The position numbers and the translations under genes were made by a program. Positions 1-8,310 of a stretch of DNA of 64,000 bases are shown piece by piece. The first letter of the stretch is position 1, and each line of letters starts with the position of its first letter. The stretch covers positions 1,426,001 through 1,490,000 of the forward strand of contig NZ_CP019698.1 of the NCBI RefSeq assembly GCF_002005145.1. The letters run 5' to 3'. This DNA comes from Desulforamulus ferrireducens (GTDB lineage Bacteria > Bacillota > Desulfotomaculia > Desulfotomaculales > Desulfotomaculaceae). The notes beneath the pieces are model-generated. The model saw nothing but the letters and a program-made list of their open reading frames with translations, made no database searches and was not told where the DNA came from.

Positions 1-369
1 AAAAGAATTAGACCGGACAAGCCAATCCAAATAAAAGCAGTTCAGGCCCACGGCGTAAAGGAATGCCGTCAAATGCTACAGGATGCTTTAGCCGGTAAAA
101 TAGTTGCCAATTTTTATGAAGGAATGGGTTGTAAGGGAGGCTGCGTTGGCGGACCCCATGTACTCATTGACCCGGCTAAGGGAACGGAATTAGTGAATAA
201 TTACGGTGAGGAAGCCAATAGCTTAACACCTGCTGATAATAAATATGTACTAGCGCTCTTAAAGAGTTTAGGGTTTGATGAGATAGATGATTTATTTGAT
301 GAAGAAAAAGCCAAAATATTTTCCCGCAGCTTCTATGAAAAAGGTGAGAATGGGGCTATTGTGCAATAG
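1..369 (+). CDS. C-terminal part of an [FeFe]-hydrogenase-like protein (5' end outside window)
   Basis: The frame is open from base 1 to a TAG at 367-369, so the gene begins upstream of the window. About 122 residues are visible. They include the third H-cluster motif in the form EGMGCKGGCVGGP, where canonical enzymes have MxCPGGCxGGGQP. The motif supplies the two cysteines that hold the H-cluster in [FeFe] hydrogenases. The GCxGGCVGGP form followed by a short helical tail is what I recall from the less studied group B-type enzymes, so activity cannot be assumed. The catalytic core and any N-terminal ferredoxin domains are not visible. A repeat-type hairpin terminator follows at 596-631. Confidence 0.75.
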   Translation, partial: KRIRPDKPIQIKAVQAHGVKECRQMLQDALAGKIVANFYEGMGCKGGCVGGPHVLIDPAKGTELVNNYGEEANSLTPADNKYVLALLKSLGFDEIDDLFDEEKAKIFSRSFYEKGENGAIVQ

Positions 370-595
370 GGATGAGGCGTCTTGTCCTTCGGCCATGGAG
401 TAAAAATATTGGCCTTAGGCTTTTGGCCTATAGCCCTTGGCCTTTTAGGGAACTCCCTATCGTGTAGGTGGGTGCGTAGCCGCCGGAGGGTGGGTAAAAA
501 CCCTGCAGAAACTCTCCTAGTCGCTTTGCGCCAAATGGCCAATCTGTTATCCTAAGGCAAAAAAGACGACGGCCGATGGCTGAAGGCCTAAAAAA

Positions 596-631
596 GGAAG
601 TGTCGCATGACCGTAGTCTAGCGACACTTCC
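596..631. terminator. GTGTCGC-family hairpin, likely bidirectional terminator (copy 1)
   Basis: Perfect 11-bp arms (596-606 GGAAGTGTCGC, 621-631 GCGACACTTCC) lie between two convergent genes. They are preceded by a short GGC-rich stretch (571-590, GGCCGATGGCTGAAGGCCTA). The same core recurs at five other sites in the window. The upstream spacer 370-570 contains several GGCCTA/TTGGCC words and no convincing gene. Confidence 0.6.
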
Positions 632-637
632 GGCATG

Positions 638-883
638 TTAGTTATTGCTTTGACTAATAAGGTAGTCCAGTAGACGTTCAAACTGCATATTAACTAATTC
701 TTGCACAGGCACACCGGTTTCTTCCGATCTTTTTTCAATGACATGTAGTTGGTTGCGCAGGAATTCGTAAATAATATATTCGGCCACATCCTCGGGTGTG
801 GAACCTTTTTGCTCTGCATATGCTTCTAACTTTTGCTGGGTGGCTTCGGATAAATTTAGTTCAAGCTCTTTATTGTCCTCCAT
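638..883 (-). CDS. Small ribbon-helix-helix-like protein
   Basis: 81 residues. The N-terminal half (about residues 6-45) has the strand-helix-helix pattern of CopG/Arc-type DNA-binding proteins: a short alternating strand (LELNLS), then a helix rich in Glu/Gln, a Ser-Thr-Pro turn, and a second helix ending at EFLRNQL. The C-terminal half is a further amphipathic helix. The start is supported by a ribosome-binding site (GAAAGGATG) upstream of the ATG at 883. No toxin partner is adjacent, so this could be a stand-alone regulator. The fold call is by pattern only and the function is unknown. Confidence 0.55.
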   Translation of the reverse strand: MEDNKELELNLSEATQQKLEAYAEQKGSTPEDVAEYIIYEFLRNQLHVIEKRSEETGVPVQELVNMQFERLLDYLISQSNN

Positions 884-1268
884 GTATGTTCATCCTTTCA
901 CTTAGTATTACTTATATATTCTCCCCTGTTACCCCTACTACCTGCCTAAAATAAAAAATAACCCTGAAAAATAAAAAAGAGCCTTAAAGCTCAAGTTTTC
1001 TGAGTAGTTCCTAAGTGGGCAAGGCCACTAGCAGACAAAGGGTGAAAATTATTCCTCTTAACATAATTTCACCCCACTCGTGAAAATGTTCACTATATTA
1101 ACTGCGCTATAGTATAAAATGCTTATGGAAACCACCGGTCTTAAGAACTTTTTAAACAATTTACTAATACTTAATCTTTAAATTCATGCAACTAAACTAT
1201 TATTTTCACAAGGTATAATCTATCCTATGTCGAAATAAGCAAGTAGTAATTTGAAGGGAGCTAGGATA
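884..1268. other. 385-bp non-coding stretch
   Basis: No convincing gene. An imperfect inverted repeat lies at 1040-1052/1063-1074 (GGGTGAAAATTAT with ATAATTTCACCC). A TATAAT at 1214-1219 could be the -10 box for the downstream gene, but no good -35 is visible. Confidence 0.4.
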
Positions 1269-2084
1269 ATGGTCTATAACTATAAACAGGAGCTATTGAA
1301 AAAACTGGATGAAGGATCACTGGCAGGTATTACTTTGGATCATGAATTCACCTTTGCCTGTAAGGCAGAGTGTATGGGTCGTTGCTGTACCAGTATTACC
1401 ATTTTATTAGACCCCTGGGATGTGGAAATAATGGCCAGACATTTGGGTATTTCCGGCCGTGAGTTTTTAGCAGAATTCTGTAAATATGATTTTAGCCAGG
1501 AACTTAAATGGCCCTATGTCAGGTTAAAACATGCGGAGGATGGTCCCTGCATTTTTATGTTGGAGGACGGCCGGTGTGAGATATACCCTGTTCGCTCTAG
1601 GAACTGCCGCACTTATCCCATTGGCCGGGCTGTCCGTTTTAAACAGGACGGTCAAAAGGTGGAACGAATTTTTGTTGTTGAGAAAATGGGTTTTTGTCTG
1701 GGACATAGCAGTCCTAAAAAATGGACGGTTCAACAGTGGTTTGACGATGCAGACTGTCAGAAGTTTTATGAGTTATCCGACCTTTACTTGGAGGTTATTA
1801 ACTATGTCAACACTCAACTGAACGGCCAGGCTTGGATGAACAGAAATGTTGCTCAAATGATCTTGCCTTTGCTTTATGGACCGGATTTATTAAGAAATAA
1901 ACTGGGCATATCAGAACAAGAGGTGGGGCACGAAGAGTTTTACCGCCGTCGTATGCGGGCTATTAAAGTGGTACTAACAGATATTGCCGCAACCTTTGGT
2001 CACGGTCCTTTGGCCGGGGAGACCCGGGATGAGGAAATAAGCATGATGGAGCGGATAAAACAGGTGCTCACGGGTAGTTGTTAG
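1269..2084 (+). CDS. YkgJ-family cysteine-cluster protein
   Basis: The protein carries the CxxCxxxxCC-type metal-binding cluster of the YkgJ/UPF0153 family: CKAECMGRCC near residues 31-40, then a GPCIFMLEDGRCEIYPVRSRNCRTYP block that supplies the remaining cysteines. The family is thought to bind zinc or an Fe-S centre; the biochemical role is not established. The open frame reaches back to a TTG at 1251, but GAAGGGAG at 1253-1260 sits about 8 nt before the ATG at 1269, so I place the start there (271 aa). The C-terminal 120 residues are helical without a recognised domain. It stands alone and is convergent with the hydrogenase operon. Confidence 0.75.
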   Translation: MVYNYKQELLKKLDEGSLAGITLDHEFTFACKAECMGRCCTSITILLDPWDVEIMARHLGISGREFLAEFCKYDFSQELKWPYVRLKHAEDGPCIFMLEDGRCEIYPVRSRNCRTYPIGRAVRFKQDGQKVERIFVVEKMGFCLGHSSPKKWTVQQWFDDADCQKFYELSDLYLEVINYVNTQLNGQAWMNRNVAQMILPLLYGPDLLRNKLGISEQEVGHEEFYRRRMRAIKVVLTDIAATFGHGPLAGETRDEEISMMERIKQVLTGSC

Positions 2085-2172
2085 CCCTCCTGTGTACCAG
2101 TACCAAGTTTAATCTAAAAAGTCGATGGCAAAGGTCTATGACCAGTTGATAGTTGAGAGCTGAAGGCAAAAC

Positions 2173-2200
2173 AAAGGAGTGTCATTTGCGACACTCCTTT
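2173..2200. terminator. GTGTCGC-family hairpin, bidirectional terminator (copy 2)
   Basis: Perfect 11-bp arms AAAGGAGTGTC (2173-2183) and GACACTCCTTT (2190-2200) with a 6-nt loop lie between the convergent YkgJ-like gene and the NrfD-like gene. The preceding bases include GCTGAAGGCAAAACAAAGG, which resembles the flank of copies 1 and 6. Confidence 0.65.
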
Positions 2201-2208
2201 GATTACTC

Positions 2209-3333
2209 TTAGGCATGGTGCTCTTCGTGTTCCAAAATCCTGAAGTTCTCCACAATGAAGCAATAGGCCAGCACACCAATGGATACCAGACCGATACTGA
2301 CGGCCCACTCCCAAATGGAGGGGAAGTAGGAGGCACCGGCCTTACCGGACATACCGGTAAATACTACGTTCATACGGTTAAGAATTACACCGCCGCTCAC
2401 CAGTAATCCATAGATAAACAGGCCGGAACGGGATTTGCTCATACCGCTGAAGACGATTAGGATGGGGATAATTACGCCGAAGCCCAGCTCCAGAAGGAAC
2501 ATGGTGGACTCCAGATTACCGGCAAAGACCAAATCCCAAACATTGCGGTTGGATAGGTCAAAGATTTTGAGAGCCAAGTAGAGAAGCATGAAATAACCAC
2601 CGATCTTGGCCAGACCCCGCAAAACTTCCACAGGTACCTTGTGGTTATAGGCCTTACCCGCCAGGGTTGACTCAACACAGATCATGGCCGGGCCAACAAA
2701 GAAGGAAGAGATTAAGAAGAAGTAAGGAATTAAAGTAGACCACCAAAGGGGATATAACTTATCAACAGCTATGAGATAGAGACCGCCCAGGGAAGATTGA
2801 TGCAGGGTAGGGAAGATGATACCAACAATTAACAGAACAGGCATAGCTTTTTTAAAGGCGTTATGCCATTTCTTACCAACACGCTCGGTAAAGATTTCAC
2901 CGAACTCGAGTATCTGTACAGTGGTGTAACAGGAAACACACCAAAAGACTTCAAACAGTACGGAGGTGTGACCCCAGGAAACAAAGGGGCGCCAGAAGTT
3001 AAACCATTGACCGATATCCAAGAAGAGGCCCGCCATTACTAATAGATAACCTAACAGCGAGGTTAACATAGCACCACGGGCAATGGCATGATATTGGTCC
3101 CTATGCAGGACGTGTACTACAATAGCCGTAAAATAGCCGCCGCCGGCTAATGCCACACCGGTCAGTACGTCAAAACCAATCCAGAGACCCCAAGGCCACT
3201 CGTCATTCAGATTAGTGACTATGCCTAAACCTGTTACCAGACGAAAGATACATACGCCCAGGCAAATGGTGGCCAGGAGAATTAGTAACTTGCGAATGGG
3301 AGTCATGCGAAAACTCCAACCTTGAGCCGTCAT
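2209..3333 (-). CDS. NrfD/HybB-type quinone-linked membrane subunit of hydrogenase complex
   Basis: 374 residues with about ten hydrophobic segments, typical of the NrfD/PsrC/HybB family, which exchanges electrons between a periplasm-facing Fe-S subunit and the menaquinone pool. The conserved early region TNLNDEWPWGLWIGFDVLTGVALAGGG and the HRDQYHAIARGA loop are family hallmarks. It is the third gene of a minus-strand operon (hydrogenase, Fe-S subunit, this gene), 54 bp after the Fe-S gene. The start is fixed by AGGGGGG a few bases before the ATG. It most likely acts as the membrane anchor and quinone site for the exported [FeFe] hydrogenase, a role that HybB fills for NiFe hydrogenase 2 in enterobacteria. 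Confidence 0.85.
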   Translation of the reverse strand: MTAQGWSFRMTPIRKLLILLATICLGVCIFRLVTGLGIVTNLNDEWPWGLWIGFDVLTGVALAGGGYFTAIVVHVLHRDQYHAIARGAMLTSLLGYLLVMAGLFLDIGQWFNFWRPFVSWGHTSVLFEVFWCVSCYTTVQILEFGEIFTERVGKKWHNAFKKAMPVLLIVGIIFPTLHQSSLGGLYLIAVDKLYPLWWSTLIPYFFLISSFFVGPAMICVESTLAGKAYNHKVPVEVLRGLAKIGGYFMLLYLALKIFDLSNRNVWDLVFAGNLESTMFLLELGFGVIIPILIVFSGMSKSRSGLFIYGLLVSGGVILNRMNVVFTGMSGKAGASYFPSIWEWAVSIGLVSIGVLAYCFIVENFRILEHEEHHA

Positions 3334-3387
3334 TGATTTCCCCCCTAAAATTAATTTTATTTATAAGACTTATAAGTTCGAATTAAA

Positions 3388-4173
3388 TTATAATTTTACG
3401 TTTTTATCTTCTTTCGCAATGGTATTGCGACGTTTGGTATAGTGGTACAAACCAGTCAAAATAATACCCCAGCTTACTGCCACAACGGGTGTGTATTTAA
3501 GGAAGTTATGTGAATAGGTAGATAACGGAATAGTACCAATGTCAGTCCTGAAACCTAGCTGCTCAAAGGGAACGTCAGAGATATACAACCAGGAAGTGCC
3601 ACCGGCTTGTTTTTCACCATAGACTTCCTGCACATAACTGCTGTTTTGAGCGATGATGGATTTTGCATTCTTAAGCAATTCCTCCCGCTCACCGTATTGG
3701 AAGACACCTGCAGGGCAGACAGAAACACAGGCAGGAGCTTCACCTTTTTCCACCTTGGTGGAGCACATCTGGCATTTGGAAACCAGCGGGAAAGTTTTAT
3801 CCCATTCATATTTAGGAATGTTAAAGGGACAGGCAATCATACAGTAACGGCAGCCAACGCATAGGTGGGGGTAGTAAATTACCGGGCCTGCTTCGGTTTT
3901 TTGCAGAGCTTTGGCAAAACATGCCGAGGCACAAGCTGGATCTTGGCAATGTAAACATTGTTTTTTGGCAAACCGCCATACTTTGCCGTCATCCTTGGCA
4001 ATTTCATAATACTGAACTACCGTCCAGTTGTTAGCTGACAGTTTTGCTATTTCCACGGGACCCATGGTGGGCTCATTATCTTGAAATTTCATGTCATTCC
4101 ATAACTTGCAGGCCACTGTACAACTGCCGCAACCAATACACTTGGTTAAGTCTACTAATACACCCTTTGCCAC
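3388..4173 (-). CDS. HybA-like four-cluster ferredoxin subunit with C-terminal membrane anchor
   Basis: 261 residues. Four cysteine groups typical of the HybA/DmsB/PsrB family are visible: CIGCGSCTVAC from residue 12, CLHCQDPACASAC, CVGCRYCMIACP and CQMCSTKVEKGEAPACVSVCP. These would hold four [4Fe-4S] clusters forming a wire between hydrogenase and membrane subunit. There is no N-terminal signal, so export would need co-transport with the Tat-signal-bearing hydrogenase. A hydrophobic helix around residues 228-246 (YTPVVAVSWGIILTGLYHY) followed by basic residues is a tail anchor, as in HybA. It lies between the hydrogenase and NrfD-like genes in one operon. Confidence 0.85.
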   Translation of the reverse strand: MAKGVLVDLTKCIGCGSCTVACKLWNDMKFQDNEPTMGPVEIAKLSANNWTVVQYYEIAKDDGKVWRFAKKQCLHCQDPACASACFAKALQKTEAGPVIYYPHLCVGCRYCMIACPFNIPKYEWDKTFPLVSKCQMCSTKVEKGEAPACVSVCPAGVFQYGEREELLKNAKSIIAQNSSYVQEVYGEKQAGGTSWLYISDVPFEQLGFRTDIGTIPLSTYSHNFLKYTPVVAVSWGIILTGLYHYTKRRNTIAKEDKNVKL

Positions 4174-4202
4174 TTTATTTCACCTCCTATAAGTTTTCAG
4201 CC

Positions 4203-5768
4203 TTAGGCCTTATTTTTAGCTGTTAGGTGTTTGCCGCGATCGGTATAGACAGTATGCAATAATTCTTCCGCCAAATGACTCATGGGATGTTCAAAGAAGT
4301 TTTTGTAAATATCCAGGACTTCCTGGTTTTCATGGCTGAGACGTTTTTTATACATTTTGGCATCCATGGTGTACAGACTGTCCAGACGGGCCTGGCGCAC
4401 AGAGTCGGACGGGGGTAGGGATGTGCGTGGTTGTCCGCCGCCGCCGATACAACCACCGGGACAGCTCATGAATTCAATAAAATGATAGCTGGGTGGATTA
4501 CCTGCTTTTAAATCTGCCCTTACTTGATCTAAGATTTTGCGGGCATTGCTTAAACCAGAGCAAACAGCGACCTTAACTGGACCCACACCAGGGATTTCCA
4601 GGGATGCTTCCTTAACGCCATTTAAACCGCGCACCGGTGTTAAACTTAGTAAAGCATCCGGCGGATTTTGTTTGGTAATTAGGAAGTAAGCGGAGCGAAC
4701 AGCAGCCTCCATAACACCACCGGTGGTACCAAAGATAACAGCGGCACCGGTGCCTTCACCTAGCATGGAATCATATTGTTCATCGGAGAGTTGAGTAAAG
4801 TCGATACCCTTTTGCTTGATCATATTGGCCAGTTCACGGGTGGTTATAACTGCGTCTACATCCATGATTTCTGGTTTGCCAATCATTTTACCGGCGCTAT
4901 TCATTTCGGGACGTTGGCACTCGTACTTTTTAGCAGTGCAAGGCATTATGGAGACGGAGAAAATCTTCTGGGGATCGATACCCTTTTGCTTAGCATAATA
5001 AGACTTTACAATGGCACCCATCATTTGCTGGGGTGATTTAGCTGAAGACATGTGTTCCAGTAGGTCCGGGTAGTAATATTCACAGAATTTCACCCAGCCA
5101 GGGCTGCAGGAGGTAAACTGCGGCAAAGGTTTTTTCAATTCGCCGGTAACCCGGGCAACCAGTTCGGAACCTTCTTCCATAATGGTCAGGTCAGCGGTAA
5201 AGTTAGTATCAAAAACTGCGTCAAAGCCTAATGCTTTCAAGGCTGCTACTTGTTTACCCTCGACGACGCTGCCTGCGGGCATGCCAAATTCTTCACCCAG
5301 GGCAACCCGGGTAGCGGGTGCAGTTTGTACCACTACATGCAGGTTCGGATCAGCCAAAGCCTTAAATACCCTTTCTGTGTGGTCCACTTCAGTTATTGCT
5401 CCGGTGGGGCACCATAAAGTACACTGCCCGCAGTTGACACAAACGATGTCATCTTTAATGGGCAGCTCGTAGTAACCCATCACTGTCTGCACCCTTTCAC
5501 AGGCCTCAATACATTGGCCGCAAAGGATGCACTTCTTGTCATCCCTGGTGATGGAAGGGTTGGCTGGATCGATGGGCACACGACCTCTCACTTGTACCGG
5601 CCAAGAACTGGCAACCTGGTACTGCTGTGGCATCCACCCTTTGCCCCCGGCCTGGTCAGTGCTGCAGCCGGTAATAGTAGCAGCTACACCCGCCAGGCCC
5701 GCTCCCCCAAGCACCTTGAGGAAGCCACGCCTTGATAATGATTGTGGTTTTGCGGAGCGGTTTTCCAT
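4203..5768 (-). CDS. hydA: Tat-exported [FeFe] hydrogenase catalytic subunit, probable lipoprotein
   Basis: 521 residues. The N-terminus has a twin-arginine signal (SRRGFLK, residues 12-18), a hydrophobic stretch, and an ITGC lipobox-like site at Cys35. Two ferredoxin-type clusters follow (CILCGQCIEAC; CVNCGQCTLWCP). The H-cluster motifs are all intact: TSCSPGW, MPCTAKKYE and MSCPGGCIGGGGQP. The last 65 residues match the iron-hydrogenase small-subunit domain, fused here rather than separate. The enzyme should oxidise or produce H2 outside the cytoplasmic membrane and pass electrons via the HybA-like and NrfD-like subunits. It heads the minus-strand operon and its ATG follows a GGAGGAATG-type site. 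A terminator-like hairpin at 5835-5871 lies in its leader. Confidence 0.92.
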   Translation of the reverse strand: MENRSAKPQSLSRRGFLKVLGGAGLAGVAATITGCSTDQAGGKGWMPQQYQVASSWPVQVRGRVPIDPANPSITRDDKKCILCGQCIEACERVQTVMGYYELPIKDDIVCVNCGQCTLWCPTGAITEVDHTERVFKALADPNLHVVVQTAPATRVALGEEFGMPAGSVVEGKQVAALKALGFDAVFDTNFTADLTIMEEGSELVARVTGELKKPLPQFTSCSPGWVKFCEYYYPDLLEHMSSAKSPQQMMGAIVKSYYAKQKGIDPQKIFSVSIMPCTAKKYECQRPEMNSAGKMIGKPEIMDVDAVITTRELANMIKQKGIDFTQLSDEQYDSMLGEGTGAAVIFGTTGGVMEAAVRSAYFLITKQNPPDALLSLTPVRGLNGVKEASLEIPGVGPVKVAVCSGLSNARKILDQVRADLKAGNPPSYHFIEFMSCPGGCIGGGGQPRTSLPPSDSVRQARLDSLYTMDAKMYKKRLSHENQEVLDIYKNFFEHPMSHLAEELLHTVYTDRGKHLTAKNKA

Positions 5769-5834
5769 TTACATTCCTCCTTTATTTGTATTTGGAACCA
5801 AAAGGTTCCTAAATTATTTATATTAGGACAGTAA

Positions 5835-5871
5835 CTAAAAAAGGTCAGGCACCTAAAAAAGATGCCTGACC
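5835..5871 (-). terminator. Hairpin with U-tract in the leader of the hydrogenase operon
   Basis: 9-bp arms (5843-5851 GGTCAGGCA, 5863-5871 TGCCTGACC). Read on the minus strand, the stem is followed by six T residues. It sits between the LysR gene and the hydrogenase operon. It is either a backup terminator for the LysR transcript or an attenuator of the operon. Confidence 0.55.
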
Positions 5872-6013
5872 CTTGCTGATCACCGCTATTAACTTGTGCT
5901 TGGGAAAACATGAACACTCCGGTCTTAGTAACTATTATTCTTCGGAATATTAAATATTCCTGCAATTGGTGTAAAATTAAGAAAAAATTATCTAATCAGA
6001 TAAATTCCCACAA

Positions 6014-6050
6014 AATATTTAAGGCCACCGCTATCGTGGCCTTAAATATT
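6014..6050 (-). terminator. Terminator hairpin of the LysR gene
   Basis: A perfect 15-bp inverted repeat (6014-6028/6036-6050, core AAGGCCAC/GTGGCCTT) with a 7-nt loop begins at the stop codon of the LysR gene and is followed by an A/T-rich tail on the minus strand. Confidence 0.7.
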
Positions 6051-6963
6051 AATTATTTTTAAATGTTTTTAGTGTTTCCTCCGAGGATATAAAGGAAATA
6101 AAGGTTTCAGCAATGGAGGACAGGGGATGGTTTTTATTAAAAATCAATGAGAAATTACGCACAATACTAACATTACTGATTTTACATGTTTTTACTGTTT
6201 TCAGTTGAGTTTCTTTACTGACGGCTAAACCAGAAAGTATGGTGGCACCAATACCAGCCTCTACAGCACCAATGACCGCCTGGGTATTTCCCAATTCCAT
6301 AACCGTCTTCAATTTTGATAAATCTATGCCGGCCTTGATTAAGGCAGATTCCATTACTACCCGGGTGCCGGAACCCTTTTCCCTTAGGACAAAGGGCAGA
6401 GAGGCTAGTTCCCTTAGGGTTAGATTTTTTTTAACGGCCAGGGGGTGATTGAAGGGTAATACCACCAATAGTTCATCTTGCATAAAGGACTTGACAACAA
6501 TGTTGTCATTATCCACCGGACCCTCAATAAGACCCACATCCAATTTGTTCTCCAGTATGTGGTCCACAATGTGCTGCGTGTTACTAACCTCCAGTTGAAT
6601 CTCTACCTCGGGATAATCATGATTAAACATACCCATGATTTTGGGGATTACATTCTCTGCGATGGTGTGGCTGGCACCTAAGGAAAGATGCCCCTTAACT
6701 TCACTGATCATAGCTTCGATATGATGCTCGGATTGTTCTATTAAATGTAAAATATCTATTATGTAGCGATGCAAAACCTCACCAAAACGGGTAAGTTTAA
6801 CTTTTTTGTTGGAGCGATCAATTAGCTTAGCCTTATAGTGCTCCTCTAAAACGTGTATGTTATGATTAATTGAGGGTTGTGAAAGGTCCAAAAGCTTAGA
6901 GGTTTTGGACAAGCTTTCTGTTTCCGCCAAGGTTTTAAATACTTTCAAATGCATCAGGTTCAT
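6049..6963 (-). CDS. LysR-family transcriptional regulator
   Basis: 304 residues. Residues 1-60 form the LysR winged helix-turn-helix (MHLKVFKTLAETESLSKTSKLL, then SQPSINHNIHVLEEHYKAKLIDR). The remainder is the periplasmic-binding-protein-like effector domain, with the usual LDVGLIEGPV and GIGATILSG blocks. The domain layout resembles the CysL/YeiE/CbbR branch, but the effector cannot be read from sequence. It is divergent from the O-methyltransferase gene at 7171 and lies upstream of the hydrogenase operon on the same strand, so either could be a target. It has its own terminator at 6014-6050. Confidence 0.9.
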   Translation of the reverse strand: MNLMHLKVFKTLAETESLSKTSKLLDLSQPSINHNIHVLEEHYKAKLIDRSNKKVKLTRFGEVLHRYIIDILHLIEQSEHHIEAMISEVKGHLSLGASHTIAENVIPKIMGMFNHDYPEVEIQLEVSNTQHIVDHILENKLDVGLIEGPVDNDNIVVKSFMQDELLVVLPFNHPLAVKKNLTLRELASLPFVLREKGSGTRVVMESALIKAGIDLSKLKTVMELGNTQAVIGAVEAGIGATILSGLAVSKETQLKTVKTCKISNVSIVRNFSLIFNKNHPLSSIAETFISFISSEETLKTFKNN

Positions 6964-6992
6964 ATAGCTAGCCCCATTTTATTTATTTTGTT

Positions 6993-7025
6993 ATATATTT
7001 TTCCATTTTAATTTAGAAAATATAT
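6993..7025. promoter_or_regulatory. A/T-rich inverted repeat between LysR and methyltransferase genes
   Basis: Near-perfect arms ATATATTTTTC (6993-7003) and GAAAATATAT (7016-7025) lie in the divergent intergenic region, where LysR regulators usually bind. A TATAAT at 7106-7111 could be the -10 box of the methyltransferase gene. Base composition alone could produce such a repeat. Confidence 0.3.
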
Positions 7026-7170
7026 ATTTTTCTGCCTTCTTGCTGACATTTAACAAGAATATGTGTAACCATTTTTTTTAAATGGGCAAGGGCTTGTTTT
7101 CGGTTTATAATGAAGCTATTGTCCTAATTAATTCTGATCATCAGCTGTGGTACGGAAGGAAGAGTGAAGA

Positions 7171-7818
7171 ATGACTAGAGAAGCGGATGTTGATGTTAAA
7201 GAATATATTAGAGAGCTGTTGCCACCGCGGGAGGCTATTTTTTTACAGATGGAGGAGGAAGCCAGGGAAAGGATCGTTCCTATTGTTGAACCGGAAGTGG
7301 GACATTTTCTCTATTGGTTGGCCCTTACCAATAATAGCAAGCGCGTCCTTGAGGTGGGAACTGCTATTGGTTATTCTACCCTGTGGTTAGCAAAGGCAGT
7401 GTTACCAAGGGGTGGCCACATTACCACCATGGAAATCAATGGTCCAAGGGCGGAAACTGCAAGAAAATATTTTCAACAGGCGGGTGTCATTGATCGCATA
7501 GAACTGATTTTTGGTGATGCCAGGGAGCTTTTATATGAGCTGGTAGGACCTTATGATTTTATTTTTTTGGATGCGGCCAAAGGTAAATATGTAGAGTTCT
7601 TGGAAAAGTGTATAGAAATGTTAGTGCCTGGAGGGATTCTGGTGGCTGAAGACGTCTTTATGAAAGGTATGGTTATTTCCGGAGAAGTGGATAAAAGAAG
7701 GAATAAAACCGCGGTTGCCAGATTAAGGAATTACCTGCAGATGGTTAGGGAACACCCCCAATTGGAGACAGTCCTGCTACCTCTGGGGGATGGCATTGCA
7801 ATTAGTACCAAAAAGTAA
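7171..7818 (+). CDS. SAM-dependent O-methyltransferase (YrrM/CCoAOMT-like family 3)
   Basis: 215 residues. The class I methyltransferase core is clear: motif I VLEVGTAIGYSTLWLA (about 60-75), the acidic end of strand 2 TMEIN, and motif IV YDFIFLDAAKGKY. The domain order matches small-molecule O-methyltransferases of family 3. The substrate is unknown; the B. subtilis relative YrrM (TrmR) modifies a tRNA wobble uridine, so tRNA is a possible target. A GGAAGGA site precedes the ATG at 7171. The gene is monocistronic and divergent from LysR. Confidence 0.85.
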   Translation: MTREADVDVKEYIRELLPPREAIFLQMEEEARERIVPIVEPEVGHFLYWLALTNNSKRVLEVGTAIGYSTLWLAKAVLPRGGHITTMEINGPRAETARKYFQQAGVIDRIELIFGDARELLYELVGPYDFIFLDAAKGKYVEFLEKCIEMLVPGGILVAEDVFMKGMVISGEVDKRRNKTAVARLRNYLQMVREHPQLETVLLPLGDGIAISTKK

Positions 7819-8185
7819 ATACAGAGACGTCTTTTTAAAATATTCTCATATTTGACACTAAAGTATCTTAGGGTTACTCTTAATATATGTTTTTTTATTG
7901 ATTGGCGAACAAGTTCGTGTAGAAACTCCAAAGGAAAACATGGTATAATTTTGTTATACTCATTAATATTTTACCATTTTCTAAAGATAATCCAGTTTTG
8001 CTGGGTTACCGGACTATTATATATTGATTAGTTAACAATAATTGTCTATAATTACCCTTGTATAACTGTCTCATTAGAAAAACAGGCCTGTTTTTTCACA
8101 TTTCTTAATAGAGACAACCTTAGAATTATTTTCACTAATCAAGGAATATTTTTATAGTTAGCAGAATTGTAATATTTTAAGGTGG
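7819..8185. other. Long A/T-rich non-coding region upstream of dsrMK
   Basis: About 370 bp with no gene. It contains a TATAAT at 7944-7949 without a good -35 box, and a short palindrome CGAAC-AA-GTTCG at 7906-7917 that resembles a LexA box but has the wrong spacing. It leads into the structured region 8186-8283. Confidence 0.4.
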
Positions 8186-8283
8186 TTTTTTGTATCTTTT
8201 CTTTGAGTTCAGGAGGGGTTACCGACAGGACGAGCTTAATGATAGCCCTTACCAGAGCTCATAAAGGGAAGAGATACTAAAAA
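8186..8283 (+). promoter_or_regulatory. Candidate structured RNA leader of dsrMK
   Basis: Nested pairing forms one long interrupted hairpin ending 13 nt before the dsrM ribosome-binding site: 8192-8204 with 8265-8277 (13 bp including three G-U pairs), 8205-8210 with 8255-8260 (6 bp, GAGTTC/GAGCTC), and 8214-8221 with 8243-8250 (8 bp). The apical loop is about 21 nt (8222-8242). A-T pairs extend the base. I do not recognise a known riboswitch class. It could be a cis-regulatory element or stabilising leader of the dsrMK mRNA. Confidence 0.5.
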
Positions 8284-8310
8284 TTATATTATACCAAGGA
8301 GGTATGCTAC

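Noticed and set aside
884-1268. Riboswitch (c-di-GMP or similar) before the YkgJ-like gene
   Set aside because: No conserved core of a known class could be matched; only one simple hairpin is visible.
7906-7917. Possible LexA (SOS) box CGAAC-AA-GTTCG upstream of dsrMK
   Set aside because: The Gram-positive LexA box has four bases between the half-sites; here there are two, so binding is unlikely.
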